Shown here: positions 32,498 to 41,351 of the stretch, one piece after another
How the letters are laid out: each line of letters starts with the position of its first letter
Numbering within the stretch: the stretch's first letter is position 1
Virus record (IMG/VR): IMGVR_UViG_3300021373_002055
Coordinates: 1-54,252 of that record
Direction: 5' to 3' (one strand)
DNA length: 54,252 nucleotides
Source: a virus
Notes under the pieces: model-generated
Told to the model about the DNA's origin: nothing
The model's database searches: none
The model's input: only the letters and a program-made list of their open reading frames with translations
Translations under genes and position numbers: made by a program

Positions 32498-33754
32498 TTA
32501 AAATTTAAAAAATTTCTCGAATTGTTTAGCATCGGTAGTTGATATACTATCTCCACCAAATTTCTTGTATGTCTTTTTATATGTTGCATATACATTCATT
32601 GCATTGTCTGGATCTGCGAACATTTCGTGTAATGATAGTATAACATTAAATAATTCCTTTGGAATAGCCGTTTCTAATAATTCAACATGATTATGTGTCA
32701 ATTTATTAATGTCTTTAACAATTTCACAATACAGATGCGTATTATGAACTACCATTCGGGGCATTCCTTCTTGTGAATATCTGTCTAACCCAGTTGCTGT
32801 CTGTCCTCCTAAGTATTCATATGTAAAGTCTTTACATGCTGGGCAGTCAATACTACAAGGAACATGTTTAGTTTTGTCAATGCTTATTTCACCGTCTTTG
32901 CCTTGTTTAACATGAGTCTTTCTGCGATACTCAGCATTCTTTGGAAAATACAATTCAGTGAATGTCTGTGTCTTATAGTTGCCAGAATGAAGATATGTTC
33001 CAAATACTGGATATTGACCTGGTGAAGATGAGTCAGACATCAATTGTATGCGATTGTCTGTCAGTTTATTCAATAACTCTTGCAAGGTTGCTAATATAAA
33101 GAAATCTGATATTTTGCTTATTCCTAGCAAATGCACATATTCTACATGTTTCTTTTCAAATTCTCGTTCTTGAAGCATTAGTGCAATTACATACATAAAG
33201 TCTACTAATTTTTTAGGACCTCCTATACACCAACCTTTAAAGTCAAAGTCTTTGAACTTGTGATACCATTCTTTATATTCCTCACTAAATGTACCTTGAA
33301 TAACATTTAAGAATTTTGTCTTACCACTTTGATTTTTTTCAAACCATTTAAAATTGTCAAATGATATATCCATTGAGTCTTGAAATCTATTTTCAAATGT
33401 AACTCTAGGTGGTATATCTAAGTTTGCGGCTACATCACTATTAGCTTCTAACCAATGAAATATTTTTTCACGAATTGTGCTATCCCATTTAAGAGCACCA
33501 GTAGCAATCTGGAATCCTCCTGAGTCGCCAAATACAAATGTTTCGTCATCTAATCCCAATTGGTCACGAAAATCCATTTTCTTGTAATGATGTCCTGCTG
33601 TTACCAAAAAATATGGATGTCTCCACTTTTCGGGGTATTCTTTTGCAAAGAATCGCATTGTAGTGCCATCTTCAAATTTAGTATCCTTTTTAAATGCAGA
33701 TACCATGCTACCCGCAGATAATGACGGTATATATAAAAACTCTTTTCTATCCAT
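32498..33754 (-). CDS. dpdA: DpdA-like DNA 7-deazaguanine transglycosylase (TGT family)
   Basis: A 418-residue member of the tRNA-guanine transglycosylase superfamily. FGDSGGFQIATG (D77, base-binding Asp) is the family signature. NLDIPPRV, NVIQGTFSEEYKEWY, GWCIGGPKK and MSDSSSPG (D241, candidate nucleophile) follow. C300-x3-C304-x2-C307 and a later His give the zinc site. It lies between gp45 and gp43 genes, not with tRNA genes, and FolE, QueD and QueE are encoded 6-8 kb upstream. So DpdA, which swaps guanine in DNA for a 7-deazaguanine, is the best call; a tRNA-acting TGT is the alternative. Confidence 0.82.
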   Translation of the reverse strand: MDRKEFLYIPSLSAGSMVSAFKKDTKFEDGTTMRFFAKEYPEKWRHPYFLVTAGHHYKKMDFRDQLGLDDETFVFGDSGGFQIATGALKWDSTIREKIFHWLEANSDVAANLDIPPRVTFENRFQDSMDISFDNFKWFEKNQSGKTKFLNVIQGTFSEEYKEWYHKFKDFDFKGWCIGGPKKLVDFMYVIALMLQEREFEKKHVEYVHLLGISKISDFFILATLQELLNKLTDNRIQLMSDSSSPGQYPVFGTYLHSGNYKTQTFTELYFPKNAEYRRKTHVKQGKDGEISIDKTKHVPCSIDCPACKDFTYEYLGGQTATGLDRYSQEGMPRMVVHNTHLYCEIVKDINKLTHNHVELLETAIPKELFNVILSLHEMFADPDNAMNVYATYKKTYKKFGGDSISTTDAKQFEKFFKF

Positions 33755-34922
33755 TCTGTTCCTGTTCTAATAAATGTTTACAATATGCTTCTTCATGCCA
33801 CACATTGATTTCTTTGTCATAGTCATTTGCTATAATATAACCTTCCATCTGTCGACCTAAGTCTGATACAATTGGAAATCTCATAGTTTGAAAGTTATTG
33901 CCTCGTTCAATAACATGATCAAATGTCTTTAAGCAGTCATTGACATCAAATGGTTGATATAGTTTGTCTTGTGGTATAAATTCCGGGAATGATCTAAAAT
34001 TAGGATATACAACATCACAACCAAACAGAGTAGCTTCTAGCACTGTCCAAGAGACATAGTCTTGTAAAGCTGAATTAAATTGTATACGAGCCGTGGATAA
34101 TTGTTCGTAATATTCTTGTTTAGTTAAGTTATGCATACAAACAAATCTAGGTTGACGTTTTTCTAGCTCATGCATTGCTCCCAATACCCCCGGCAACGAA
34201 GATTTAAATTCTTTACCAGATGTGGTAACGTGCCATGTCCAATTAGGATTATCTGCTAAAAATGCTTCTGCTACTTCAAGCATAAAAAACGGATTCTTTT
34301 CTTTGTCTAATCTACTAGAATATACAACAGTATTTTGTCGTTGATCTAATGGATTGTACTTTGGATTCTTATCTAATGCCATTTCTGCATGTAATGGAAG
34401 TGAAACAACGTGTATTGGTGCTTCAAATCCTGCTTGTCTGAGTTGTTCTTTATGAATAGTAGAACCTACAAATATTCCTGTCATTCGTTTGTCTAATCCT
34501 AATTCAAAACCACGCATCCATGAACGCATTGGATACACAAAGTCATATTCGTCTACACTTTGTGCGTGAAGCATTGAATAAAATTTCAAATCAATACCAT
34601 ACAAGTCAATCGCATATAATATAGACTCAATACCCGGATGCCAATAGTCTTGAAGAAATATGATATCGCCATCGTTTACTTCTCCACGATTAAGCATATC
34701 TAAAAAGTTAGCACATTGACTCATTGCAAATTTGCCTCTGCCTACGGCGTCGAGTACTACTCCAATCTTTATTTGCTGATCGGGGTCAAACTCTCCTTCA
34801 ACGTCTATAAACTCTAATTGATCTGCATATGGCTTGAAAGTAGCCGGCATCCATTCTTTTGATAGCTGATATGTATATCTAGCTTTTAGCGGCTCTAGGC
34901 CAAAATAAAATAATTTTCTCAT
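33747..34922 (-). CDS. GT-B glycosyltransferase in the DNA-modification/replication block
   Basis: A 391-residue transferase. MRKLFYFGLEPLKARYTYQL starts the N-lobe, and NTVVYSSRLDKEKNPFFMLE and SWTVLEATLFGCDVVYPNF form the donor lobe with the conserved Glu. I use the ATG at 34922, which overlaps the preceding stop as ATGA; the ORF could also start at 34958. It lies 12 kb of minus-strand DNA away from the glycan island and directly before dpdA, overlapping it by 8 bases. A DNA-base glycosyltransferase like those of T4 is possible but unproven. Confidence 0.72.
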   Translation of the reverse strand: MRKLFYFGLEPLKARYTYQLSKEWMPATFKPYADQLEFIDVEGEFDPDQQIKIGVVLDAVGRGKFAMSQCANFLDMLNRGEVNDGDIIFLQDYWHPGIESILYAIDLYGIDLKFYSMLHAQSVDEYDFVYPMRSWMRGFELGLDKRMTGIFVGSTIHKEQLRQAGFEAPIHVVSLPLHAEMALDKNPKYNPLDQRQNTVVYSSRLDKEKNPFFMLEVAEAFLADNPNWTWHVTTSGKEFKSSLPGVLGAMHELEKRQPRFVCMHNLTKQEYYEQLSTARIQFNSALQDYVSWTVLEATLFGCDVVYPNFRSFPEFIPQDKLYQPFDVNDCLKTFDHVIERGNNFQTMRFPIVSDLGRQMEGYIIANDYDKEINVWHEEAYCKHLLEQEQNG

Positions 34923-35263
34923 CTTTCTATTATTGCTCCGTTTTCCCAATCTTCCCATACTTCTACTTTATATAGATAACCAGGATTATTATTTAATATC
35001 CATTCTCCAATGTCTTCACAACTCATTCTACCAAATTCTAATATATTACCACCAAAATTAGTTCTTAATTGTTTTTTTAATCTTCGCTGCATTAAGATAA
35101 ACTCTTCATCTCTATCTGTATGACTTACTTTTGCATAACAACGAAATCCAAATTGATGTCTATGTCTATCTGATAAAAATGCTACTTCTTGTAACACTTC
35201 GTTAGCTTCTGGCCAACTATGAAATCCTTCTGCGGTAAATGATACTACTACACTATATTTCAT
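34919..35263 (-). CDS. Hypothetical protein, possibly T-fold/QueD-like (114 aa)
   Basis: A 114-residue protein with VVSFTAEGFHSWPEANEV, FLSDRHRHQFGFRCYAKV, SCEDIGEWIL and VEVWEDWENGAIIE. The order of a His-rich strand pair, a helix and a final V-x-V-x-E strand recalls the 6-pyruvoyltetrahydropterin synthase T-fold. The match is weak and the QueD Cys-x3-His-Gly-His core is not present. It sits in the same coupled string as the glycosyltransferase and dpdA. Treat as unknown, with T-fold as a testable idea. Confidence 0.5.
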   Translation of the reverse strand: MKYSVVVSFTAEGFHSWPEANEVLQEVAFLSDRHRHQFGFRCYAKVSHTDRDEEFILMQRRLKKQLRTNFGGNILEFGRMSCEDIGEWILNNNPGYLYKVEVWEDWENGAIIER

Positions 35264-35712
35264 ACTTGTTCATCAAATTTATAGTTATCTGGCTTAATTT
35301 CCATCATGTTGCATTTAGTAACCTGATGAACTCGATACCAACCAGCATCTACACTGAATGTGTCTGTGTCTTTTAATTTTTGTAATGCTTCGTCTTGAAT
35401 ACGATATATAACATGGCAACGATTAAATACATCTGGTGGTAAATTTCCTAATACAGATTCATTAGCTTCTATAGTAATTACACTATTTGTAGAGTCTAAT
35501 ATTGCCCTAATAGGATCATATAAATTTTGTTTATTTTGCCATTTATCAGAATTCATAGCAGCCTCCATATATTCTATAGTAAAATAATAATGAGGATAAT
35601 CACATAAATTTTCTACATTAATACCATCTCCTAAGTTGCGAACAAAGTATGTCATCATGTCTGAGTAACGACCTTCTACTTCTCTACCACGCCATTGATC
35701 TTTTCCGTACAT
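35260..35712 (-). CDS. Hypothetical protein (150 aa)
   Basis: A 150-residue soluble protein with a helical N-half (SDMMTYFVRNLGDGINVENL) and a strand-rich C-half (NSVITIEANES, WYRVHQVTKCNMMEIK). No motif is recognised. It is immediately downstream of the gp43 gene and coupled (ATGA) to the T-fold-like gene, so it belongs to the replication and DNA-modification string. Confidence 0.6.
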   Translation of the reverse strand: MYGKDQWRGREVEGRYSDMMTYFVRNLGDGINVENLCDYPHYYFTIEYMEAAMNSDKWQNKQNLYDPIRAILDSTNSVITIEANESVLGNLPPDVFNRCHVIYRIQDEALQKLKDTDTFSVDAGWYRVHQVTKCNMMEIKPDNYKFDEQV

Positions 35713-35745
35713 ATAACTTTTTTATTTATTATAGTAAATTTATTC

Positions 35746-38256
35746 TTATTTTCCAAAAGAAAAGAATTTATTCACTGTATTATTTTCTGGTAATTTACCC
35801 CAATTCATTGCAGCATAGAAATCATCTATTTTACCCTGCAGGTCTCGTTCGAACATCTTATCTCGATCAATATACATATTAACAAATTCAACTAATTCAG
35901 GTGGATCTTCGTATCCTCGAAGTGCCATAGTATCAAATCCATATGGATTATTTTTAAGATATCCCCATTTAACCTTTTCACCATTTTTAATTTCAGTAAC
36001 ATCAGTTTTTAATTGTGTTAACATATCATTAAAATTTATTGCAGATTTAACATGGGCAGGAGTTCCTGACATATATCCAGTAAATGGCTTACGTGCTTTT
36101 GTATATTTAGAAACCTCTTTGACACCAGAATTTTTCATTACGTCTAATACATTGGATTTTTGTATAGATTGTTTAAAGTCAAATATAACATCGGAAGTAT
36201 CTGTTTTGCTTTTTTCTTTCAACACACACCACAAAGTTTCTTTCATTATCTTTTTGAAATCTGTTGGGAAACTACTCCTAACTACATCTAAACCTTTGAT
36301 ATCCATTTTATCCGTAGGTTTGCCTTCTTTGAATATGACCCATTGAGCATATCTCTTTTTTGCTATCCAAAGACCAGATTTAGCAACATATTCCTGTTTA
36401 ATCTGAAATTGATGCTCTGTTGTATTGTGAAAATGCACAGCATACTGATCATACATGGTATTAACATACTTTTGTATTTCGGATGCTACTTCGTTTGTCT
36501 TTTCAATCATGAATTGTTCATCAGTTTCATCATATCCAGGATAACGCTTTTCTATGAGTGGTAATGAACTAACAAATGTAGAATCTGTGTCTGTATAAAA
36601 ACTAAATTCTGCTTTATTACCATTTGCATTGATAAAATGATCTTTACCAGTTTCTTTAGCATAATATGCATTGATTGCTTTTGCAGAAAATTTAATTACA
36701 CTTTGACCTGTTGCTGTAATAGCACCTGCATTGTCTAAGTCATGGAATCGGAAAGTCTTAAGTCCCAATACTCCATAAAATGAATTCAACAACACTTTTT
36801 GTGTTAATTGCAATGCATCATAAAATTTATATTCTTCAGAGCCAACTTCATACTCATCTCGCTTGTTTTTATATTCAACACGCTCAATAAACCATTTTTT
36901 AAGAATAGCTGGAAGAAACCCAATCCTAGATGTATCATATACCGCTCCATTACTAGCAACTGTATATTTGTTATCTTGTAGCCATTGTTTAACGTCTGGT
37001 ATAGTTTGATTGTTAATCGTAACAGATACAGCATCAGATTGTAACAAGTATTCTTGATTCCAATTTTTAATAACTCCAATTTTAGTCTCTGGAGATATAT
37101 TCAAACTCATAATAATACTAGGATACAGAGAAGTTAAATCTAAATCGTATATCCATTTATATAGCCCTGGAATTGGAGGCATTACATATGCTCCTGCTAA
37201 TGCATCTTGCCGTTCTTCTTCAATAAATCGAAATTGTTTGTTAGGAGCAACATATCCGTTACGCTTCAAGTCTACAATAGCAGCACCATCAAGATATTTA
37301 GATGCGTAATATACATCTTCATATGGAACATGTCCTTTATGGCATATAGTTCTTGCAAGATTGATGAGTTGTAGTTTTTCGTCTAATTCATATACCAAAT
37401 CAACATCTGTCATATTATAATAAGCAAACTTGTGAATGTCTTGTTCAAACAAATCATCTAAATCGCCATCATATTCAACTTTACCCTTATTGAGTTCAGT
37501 TTTACCAACAGTGTCTAATCTGTAATTAGGAAGTTCTGTGTATGTGAAGTTTTTATATAATTTAATATAATCTAAACTAGATACACCAAATATCTTCCAT
37601 TTTTTACTTTTAGGATTTTGTGTAACAATTCCTGCAGGCGAAAATTTCTTGATAGACTGATTGCCTAATACTTTTTTACATCTGCCTAATAAATATGGAA
37701 TATCATAACCGTCAGTATTCCAACCAGTTATAACAGTAGGCTGTATTTCTGCAAATGCGTTTATGAATCTAGTAAGTAAGTCTTTTTCACTGCGAAATAT
37801 TTCCAAAGTATATCCGTCACCTTGTATAACACTATCTTTGATGCGTTTACGTTCATCTAATATGAGTACTCTGCGGTCATTACCACTTTTATCATAATAT
37901 GCTATGGATGTTATAGCCGTTCTTACATCCTCAATAGTACTATATCCATTCTCATCTTTTGCCGTTTCAATATCAAAGAAAAAGTCTCTATGTCCTTTAG
38001 AAACAGTGTCATCTTCATAGTATAAATCTATTAGAGTGCGAACTTCTTCATTTAAATCAGATTCATATGCATCTGGGTTATCTCGATGATTGCCGGGGAC
38101 TTTAGCCAATTGTACACCATCCAATGTTTTGTATTTACCAGTGTCGGAAGGCAAATATCCATATGGTTGAAATGGAAACTTTTGATGACCTAATTCATCA
38201 TCCCATACGTGCATTATGCCTCCGCGCTTGTCATAACCTATTGCTTGATATGCCAA
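35746..38256 (-). CDS. 43: Family B DNA polymerase, T4 gp43-like
   Basis: An 836-residue replicative polymerase. Exo I is FFFDIETA (D95, E97), Exo II TGWNTDGYDIPYL and Exo III YNMTDVDLVYELD. Motif A is DLTSLYPSII, motif B KVLLNSFYGVLG and motif C YTDTDSTF, all intact, so both proofreading and synthesis are expected. Somewhat shorter than T4 gp43 (898). The start codon is TTG at 38254-38256; a stop codon lies in frame five codons upstream, so no ATG is possible before it. An AAAGGAAAG ribosome site precedes it. The start overlaps the previous gene by 19 bases. Confidence 0.95.
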   Translation of the reverse strand: MAYQAIGYDKRGGIMHVWDDELGHQKFPFQPYGYLPSDTGKYKTLDGVQLAKVPGNHRDNPDAYESDLNEEVRTLIDLYYEDDTVSKGHRDFFFDIETAKDENGYSTIEDVRTAITSIAYYDKSGNDRRVLILDERKRIKDSVIQGDGYTLEIFRSEKDLLTRFINAFAEIQPTVITGWNTDGYDIPYLLGRCKKVLGNQSIKKFSPAGIVTQNPKSKKWKIFGVSSLDYIKLYKNFTYTELPNYRLDTVGKTELNKGKVEYDGDLDDLFEQDIHKFAYYNMTDVDLVYELDEKLQLINLARTICHKGHVPYEDVYYASKYLDGAAIVDLKRNGYVAPNKQFRFIEEERQDALAGAYVMPPIPGLYKWIYDLDLTSLYPSIIMSLNISPETKIGVIKNWNQEYLLQSDAVSVTINNQTIPDVKQWLQDNKYTVASNGAVYDTSRIGFLPAILKKWFIERVEYKNKRDEYEVGSEEYKFYDALQLTQKVLLNSFYGVLGLKTFRFHDLDNAGAITATGQSVIKFSAKAINAYYAKETGKDHFINANGNKAEFSFYTDTDSTFVSSLPLIEKRYPGYDETDEQFMIEKTNEVASEIQKYVNTMYDQYAVHFHNTTEHQFQIKQEYVAKSGLWIAKKRYAQWVIFKEGKPTDKMDIKGLDVVRSSFPTDFKKIMKETLWCVLKEKSKTDTSDVIFDFKQSIQKSNVLDVMKNSGVKEVSKYTKARKPFTGYMSGTPAHVKSAINFNDMLTQLKTDVTEIKNGEKVKWGYLKNNPYGFDTMALRGYEDPPELVEFVNMYIDRDKMFERDLQGKIDDFYAAMNWGKLPENNTVNKFFSFGK

Positions 38257-38486
38257 AGTCTTTCCTTTTTAGTTTTGCATATGTTCCATATGCCGTAAAT
38301 ATTAATTGATATAATAACTAAACTCAACACCATATGGCTGATATTAGTTATTAACAAATCATACGTAACCCAACCAATATCTCCAAGTATCCAAGAAAAC
38401 ATTGCTAGTTTAGTATAGTGCCGGGCATTAAAAATATACCCCGCTAAAACTAATATGGTGCTAATCCATCCTAGAGTCTCAATCAT
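38238..38486 (-). CDS. Small membrane protein, three TM helices (YgjV-like)
   Basis: An 82-residue protein with three hydrophobic helices (about 3-20, 28-46 and 50-68), IETLGWISTILVLAGYIFNA and MVLSLVIISINIYGIW, and a basic cytoplasmic tail. The pattern resembles YgjV/half-PnuC-type small membrane proteins. It overlaps the gp43 start and the GroES stop, so it is co-translated with both. Role in replication-membrane contact or transport is unknown. Confidence 0.6.
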   Translation of the reverse strand: MIETLGWISTILVLAGYIFNARHYTKLAMFSWILGDIGWVTYDLLITNISHMVLSLVIISINIYGIWNICKTKKERLWHIKQ

Positions 38487-38772
38487 TGACTACTGCAATT
38501 TCCGATTCTCTTACTAATACATATTGAGTGTCGTCTAATACAATCTCTTTGTTCTCGCCTAAATTAGACTTATAAACATATACCGAGTTTCCAACTTTGA
38601 CTGTCATTGGAATACGAGCTCCTGTCTGAGTAAATAACCCATCTCCAGTTGCTACTACTTCTCCTAACACAAATGCCATGTCTCGATCTACGAGTATAAT
38701 TCCAGATTTTGTCTTTTCTGCAGTTTTTTCTACTTTTAGCAATACTTGATCGCCAATTGGTTTCCAATTCAT
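38479..38772 (-). CDS. groES: GroES-like co-chaperonin (T4 gp31 counterpart)
   Basis: A 97-residue GroES-fold protein: MNWKPIGDQVLLKVEKTAEK, TKSGIILVDRD (mobile loop), GEVVATGDG, VKVGNSVYVYKSNLGENKEI and YVLVRESEI. These are the strands of the GroES barrel in order. The loop ends in the IIL hydrophobic triplet that touches GroEL. I prefer the ATG at 38772, which has an AAAAGGAA ribosome site, to that at 38790. Phage GroES proteins such as T4 gp31 let host GroEL fold large phage proteins, notably the capsid protein. Confidence 0.88.
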   Translation of the reverse strand: MNWKPIGDQVLLKVEKTAEKTKSGIILVDRDMAFVLGEVVATGDGLFTQTGARIPMTVKVGNSVYVYKSNLGENKEIVLDDTQYVLVRESEIAVVND

Positions 38773-38860
38773 AACTTGTTCCTTTTCCATTGTATGTTTT
38801 TATATTTATAAATGTATTTTATTTTTAAATTTTCGTATGTTGTTGTGCTATACCAATACA

Positions 38861-39097
38861 TCATAACCTTTTTATATTGTCAATAGTTACACTGTTTCCT
38901 ACTATTCTTGATACTTCTTGTCCTTGTGCATCGATTCGCATAAAACAAGGAATATTTCTAACATTGTAATGGTTAGCCGTTGCCATATCTTGATCAATAT
39001 TAATTGTTCGAAATGGAACGGTTAACTGATTCAATTTAGGCTTTAATAATTTACATGGTCCGCACCATGGTGCTGTAAAATATAGTAATTGACTCAT
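38861..39097 (-). CDS. Thioredoxin (short, CGPC)
   Basis: A 78-residue thioredoxin: LLYFTAPWCGPCKLLKPKLN with the active-site CGPC, FRTINIDQDMATANHYNVRN, and IPCFMRIDAQGQEV with the cis-Pro loop. It lacks the first strand and helix of full thioredoxins (about 105 aa), as in many phage versions. The likely client is the ribonucleotide reductase. It overlaps the QueE stop by one base (TAATG). Confidence 0.9.
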   Translation of the reverse strand: MSQLLYFTAPWCGPCKLLKPKLNQLTVPFRTINIDQDMATANHYNVRNIPCFMRIDAQGQEVSRIVGNSVTIDNIKRL

Positions 39098-39867
39098 TAT
39101 ACTCCTCTTTCTGTATCATATGCAATGATGTGGTCTCTACCTGTCATATTATAACCATGTTCAGCAACCATTTCAAATACGAGTGGATACATTTTAATTA
39201 ATTCTTCTCTTGTGTCTCCAGCTGGCATAACATATGTTTTATGTTTTGGTATATTATGCAATACACGGAAGTCTTCAATTTCTTTTAAAGTTTCTTCGGT
39301 ACCATCCCATACTGGTTTATAATGATAGTCATGATGATATTTCAATGTCTTGCTAATAGCTTCATGATTCAATCTCAATCTGTTATGTGTCTTGATCATT
39401 TTTTCATCAACTATTTTACCGGCAGGAGTCTTAGTTCCGACAACCGGCACACTATTGCTAAACTTAGGTGAAAGTGACACTAAATCAAATGGCATTGGTG
39501 TTTCTATAAAATGACTACCTTCTGTTTCTACAGTTGTCATAATACCACGTTTAGATGCAAACAATGTTAATTCATTCATTAAAGCAGGATGCATTGTGGG
39601 AGAACCTCCCGTTATCATCATCTCTTTAACTTGTGGATTAGCATCATATATGTCTACAATGTCTTGAAAGCAAAATGTGCCTTTTTCTGGATGTATACTA
39701 GTATACCATGAATCACACCAACCACCTTCGCCAAAATAACATCGATGAGTACATCCGGTTGTTCTTATTGCTATAGTGGGCATTCCGAATCTACTGCCTT
39801 CACTTTGCACACATCTGTATACTTCTAATACAGGTAATCTTTTTTTATAATCTTCTATTCGTTTCAT
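39097..39867 (-). CDS. queE: QueE-like 7-carboxy-7-deazaguanine synthase
   Basis: A 256-residue radical SAM enzyme. VQSEGSRFGMPTIAIRTTGC carries the QueE Q-x-E-G...G-x-P signature. C39, C43 and C51 (GCTHRC...WCDS) bind the 4Fe-4S cluster, and MMITGGSPTMHP is the GGE-like SAM motif. It turns 6-carboxytetrahydropterin into 7-carboxy-7-deazaguanine. I place the start at the ATG at 39867, one base after the upstream stop; a longer frame would begin at 39915. Same string as queD and folE. Confidence 0.9.
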   Translation of the reverse strand: MKRIEDYKKRLPVLEVYRCVQSEGSRFGMPTIAIRTTGCTHRCYFGEGGWCDSWYTSIHPEKGTFCFQDIVDIYDANPQVKEMMITGGSPTMHPALMNELTLFASKRGIMTTVETEGSHFIETPMPFDLVSLSPKFSNSVPVVGTKTPAGKIVDEKMIKTHNRLRLNHEAISKTLKYHHDYHYKPVWDGTEETLKEIEDFRVLHNIPKHKTYVMPAGDTREELIKMYPLVFEMVAEHGYNMTGRDHIIAYDTERGV

Positions 39868-39868
39868 A

Positions 39869-40207
39869 CTAGAATGGGAGGTCATCGGCAGGGCCGACAT
39901 TACTATTGGTAACATTTATTAATTCATTTAATTTATTTTCTAATCGAGTAACTTTATCATGTAACATATCAAACTGATCTTTACGTACTAATATCTGTTC
40001 AGGTCGTTTATATATACTGTCTAAAAAGTCTATAGGCCATGTTGCAACTGATTTATACTTATCATTTTGCAATTCTTCTGGTAACATCTTGGTTCCTGAC
40101 TTGATGCCTCGACTTGCTGCTAACTCAGCAACTCGTATGCCGTCATCAGAGTTAGCAGTAGACCGACCTAAATAGTCATATAAAGATACATATACAGTTT
40201 TACTCAT
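39869..40207 (-). CDS. Hypothetical protein between queE and queD (112 aa)
   Basis: A 112-residue protein from the ATG at 40207, which overlaps the queD stop by 8 bases: MSKTVYVSLYDYLGRSTANS, then an acidic/helical middle, a C-terminal coiled coil (FDMLHDKVTRLENKLNELIN) and a disordered end. It is not QueC: the ATP-PPase SGGxDS motif is absent. Being locked between two pathway genes, it may aid modification, but I cannot support a function. Confidence 0.6.
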   Translation of the reverse strand: MSKTVYVSLYDYLGRSTANSDDGIRVAELAASRGIKSGTKMLPEELQNDKYKSVATWPIDFLDSIYKRPEQILVRKDQFDMLHDKVTRLENKLNELINVTNSNVGPADDLPF

Positions 40208-40661
40208 AACTTGCTGAATTTTTAGCGTGTTCGTATACTTCAACTTTACTAGCTCTTACACGACCGTCTGTTTCTTTAAGTAAGAATCCATTGATAACCT
40301 TATATAAAAACTCTGCAAACTTTTCGCACCCAGTATCATCAATAACTCTGAGTTGAATAATACCTTGTGCATCCATCATTCTGAATGAATCTAGCTCTGG
40401 GTCGTCGTTTGCTATGATTACTGTGTGATCTAATAACCAATCAAAATAATCTTTCGGAGCATATCCATTTATTTCGTGTTTAGAACGTTTCATACCACCA
40501 AAGTCAAATACCCAGTTGCGATGATCCAATTCTCCTTCAAACCATACTCGAAATGATAGTGCATATCCATGTAAATAACTACAATGCGTTTCAGTTGCTT
40601 TCCATTGTCGGAAACAAGTTGAGTATCCGTCAAATAATTTAGTTGATGTAAATTTAGCCAT
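40200..40661 (-). CDS. queD: QueD-like 6-carboxytetrahydropterin synthase
   Basis: A 153-residue T-fold enzyme. YSTCFRQWKATETHCSYLHG gives the Cys27-x3-His31-Gly core, VFDFGGMKRS the conserved Asp-Phe-Gly strand, LLDHTVII the catalytic Asp-His and VEVYEHAKNSASY the final Glu strand. The second zinc His of E. coli QueD (H33) is Tyr here and the first (H16) looks like Cys, so the metal site differs. It converts dihydroneopterin triphosphate to 6-carboxytetrahydropterin. Overlaps folE by 8 bases. Confidence 0.88.
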   Translation of the reverse strand: MAKFTSTKLFDGYSTCFRQWKATETHCSYLHGYALSFRVWFEGELDHRNWVFDFGGMKRSKHEINGYAPKDYFDWLLDHTVIIANDDPELDSFRMMDAQGIIQLRVIDDTGCEKFAEFLYKVINGFLLKETDGRVRASKVEVYEHAKNSASYE

Positions 40662-41319
40662 TATATCCTTTTACAAATTCATAATATTCATTTCTAGTTG
40701 CTGGGTCGTCTTTGAATGCACCTGTCAGTTTGCTTGTCTTCATTGATGCACCTCCGTGCTTAACACCTCTACATGATACACAATTATGGGTAGCATCAAT
40801 CATAACAGCAACACCTTTATTGTCATTGATAATAGTATCAATTGAATTGTGTATAGCAACAGTTAGTTGTTCTTGAATAGCACCACGTCTTGCAAAATGC
40901 TCTACTAATCTATTCAATTTACTCAAACCAATTACTTTGCTATCGTTACCTGGAATATATGCTACATGCACTTTACCCATAATGGTTTGATGATGATGTG
41001 AACACATTGATGTTAATGGAATACCTCCTTCGAATACCATACCGTCATATCCATCACTAGGAAATGCAGTAATATTAGGAGCACCATTATATCTACCTGC
41101 CCATAAATCGTTTACATATGCTTTTGCAACACGATGTGGTGTATTGTCTGAGTTTGGATCATTTCTCCAATCACATTTAAGTGCATCTAAAAACAAACCA
41201 AATGCATTTGCTGCAGCATTAATCATTGTAGCTTTCTGATTTTCAGTGAGAGGCTCATTCTGAGCCACACCATTAGCAAAGCCTTCTTTAACTAGTTCTA
41301 TACTTTTCTTTATTGTCAT
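40654..41319 (-). CDS. folE: GTP cyclohydrolase I
   Basis: A 221-residue FolE: NTPHRVAKAYVNDL, then TSMCSHHHQTIMGKVHVAYI (zinc Cys and His, active-site His), GLSKLNRLVEHFARRGAIQE and NCVSCRGVKHGGASM (second zinc Cys). It opens GTP to 7,8-dihydroneopterin triphosphate. With QueD and QueE downstream it feeds the 7-deazaguanine path and not folate alone. It has an AAAGGAA ribosome site. Confidence 0.93.
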   Translation of the reverse strand: MTIKKSIELVKEGFANGVAQNEPLTENQKATMINAAANAFGLFLDALKCDWRNDPNSDNTPHRVAKAYVNDLWAGRYNGAPNITAFPSDGYDGMVFEGGIPLTSMCSHHHQTIMGKVHVAYIPGNDSKVIGLSKLNRLVEHFARRGAIQEQLTVAIHNSIDTIINDNKGVAVMIDATHNCVSCRGVKHGGASMKTSKLTGAFKDDPATRNEYYEFVKGYNG

Positions 41320-41351
41320 AACTTCCTTTATTACTTATAATATAATATATT

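Noticed and set aside
39869-40207. QueC as the missing pathway enzyme
   Set aside because: No SGGxDS ATP-binding loop and no zinc Cys set; the protein is too short and partly coiled coil.
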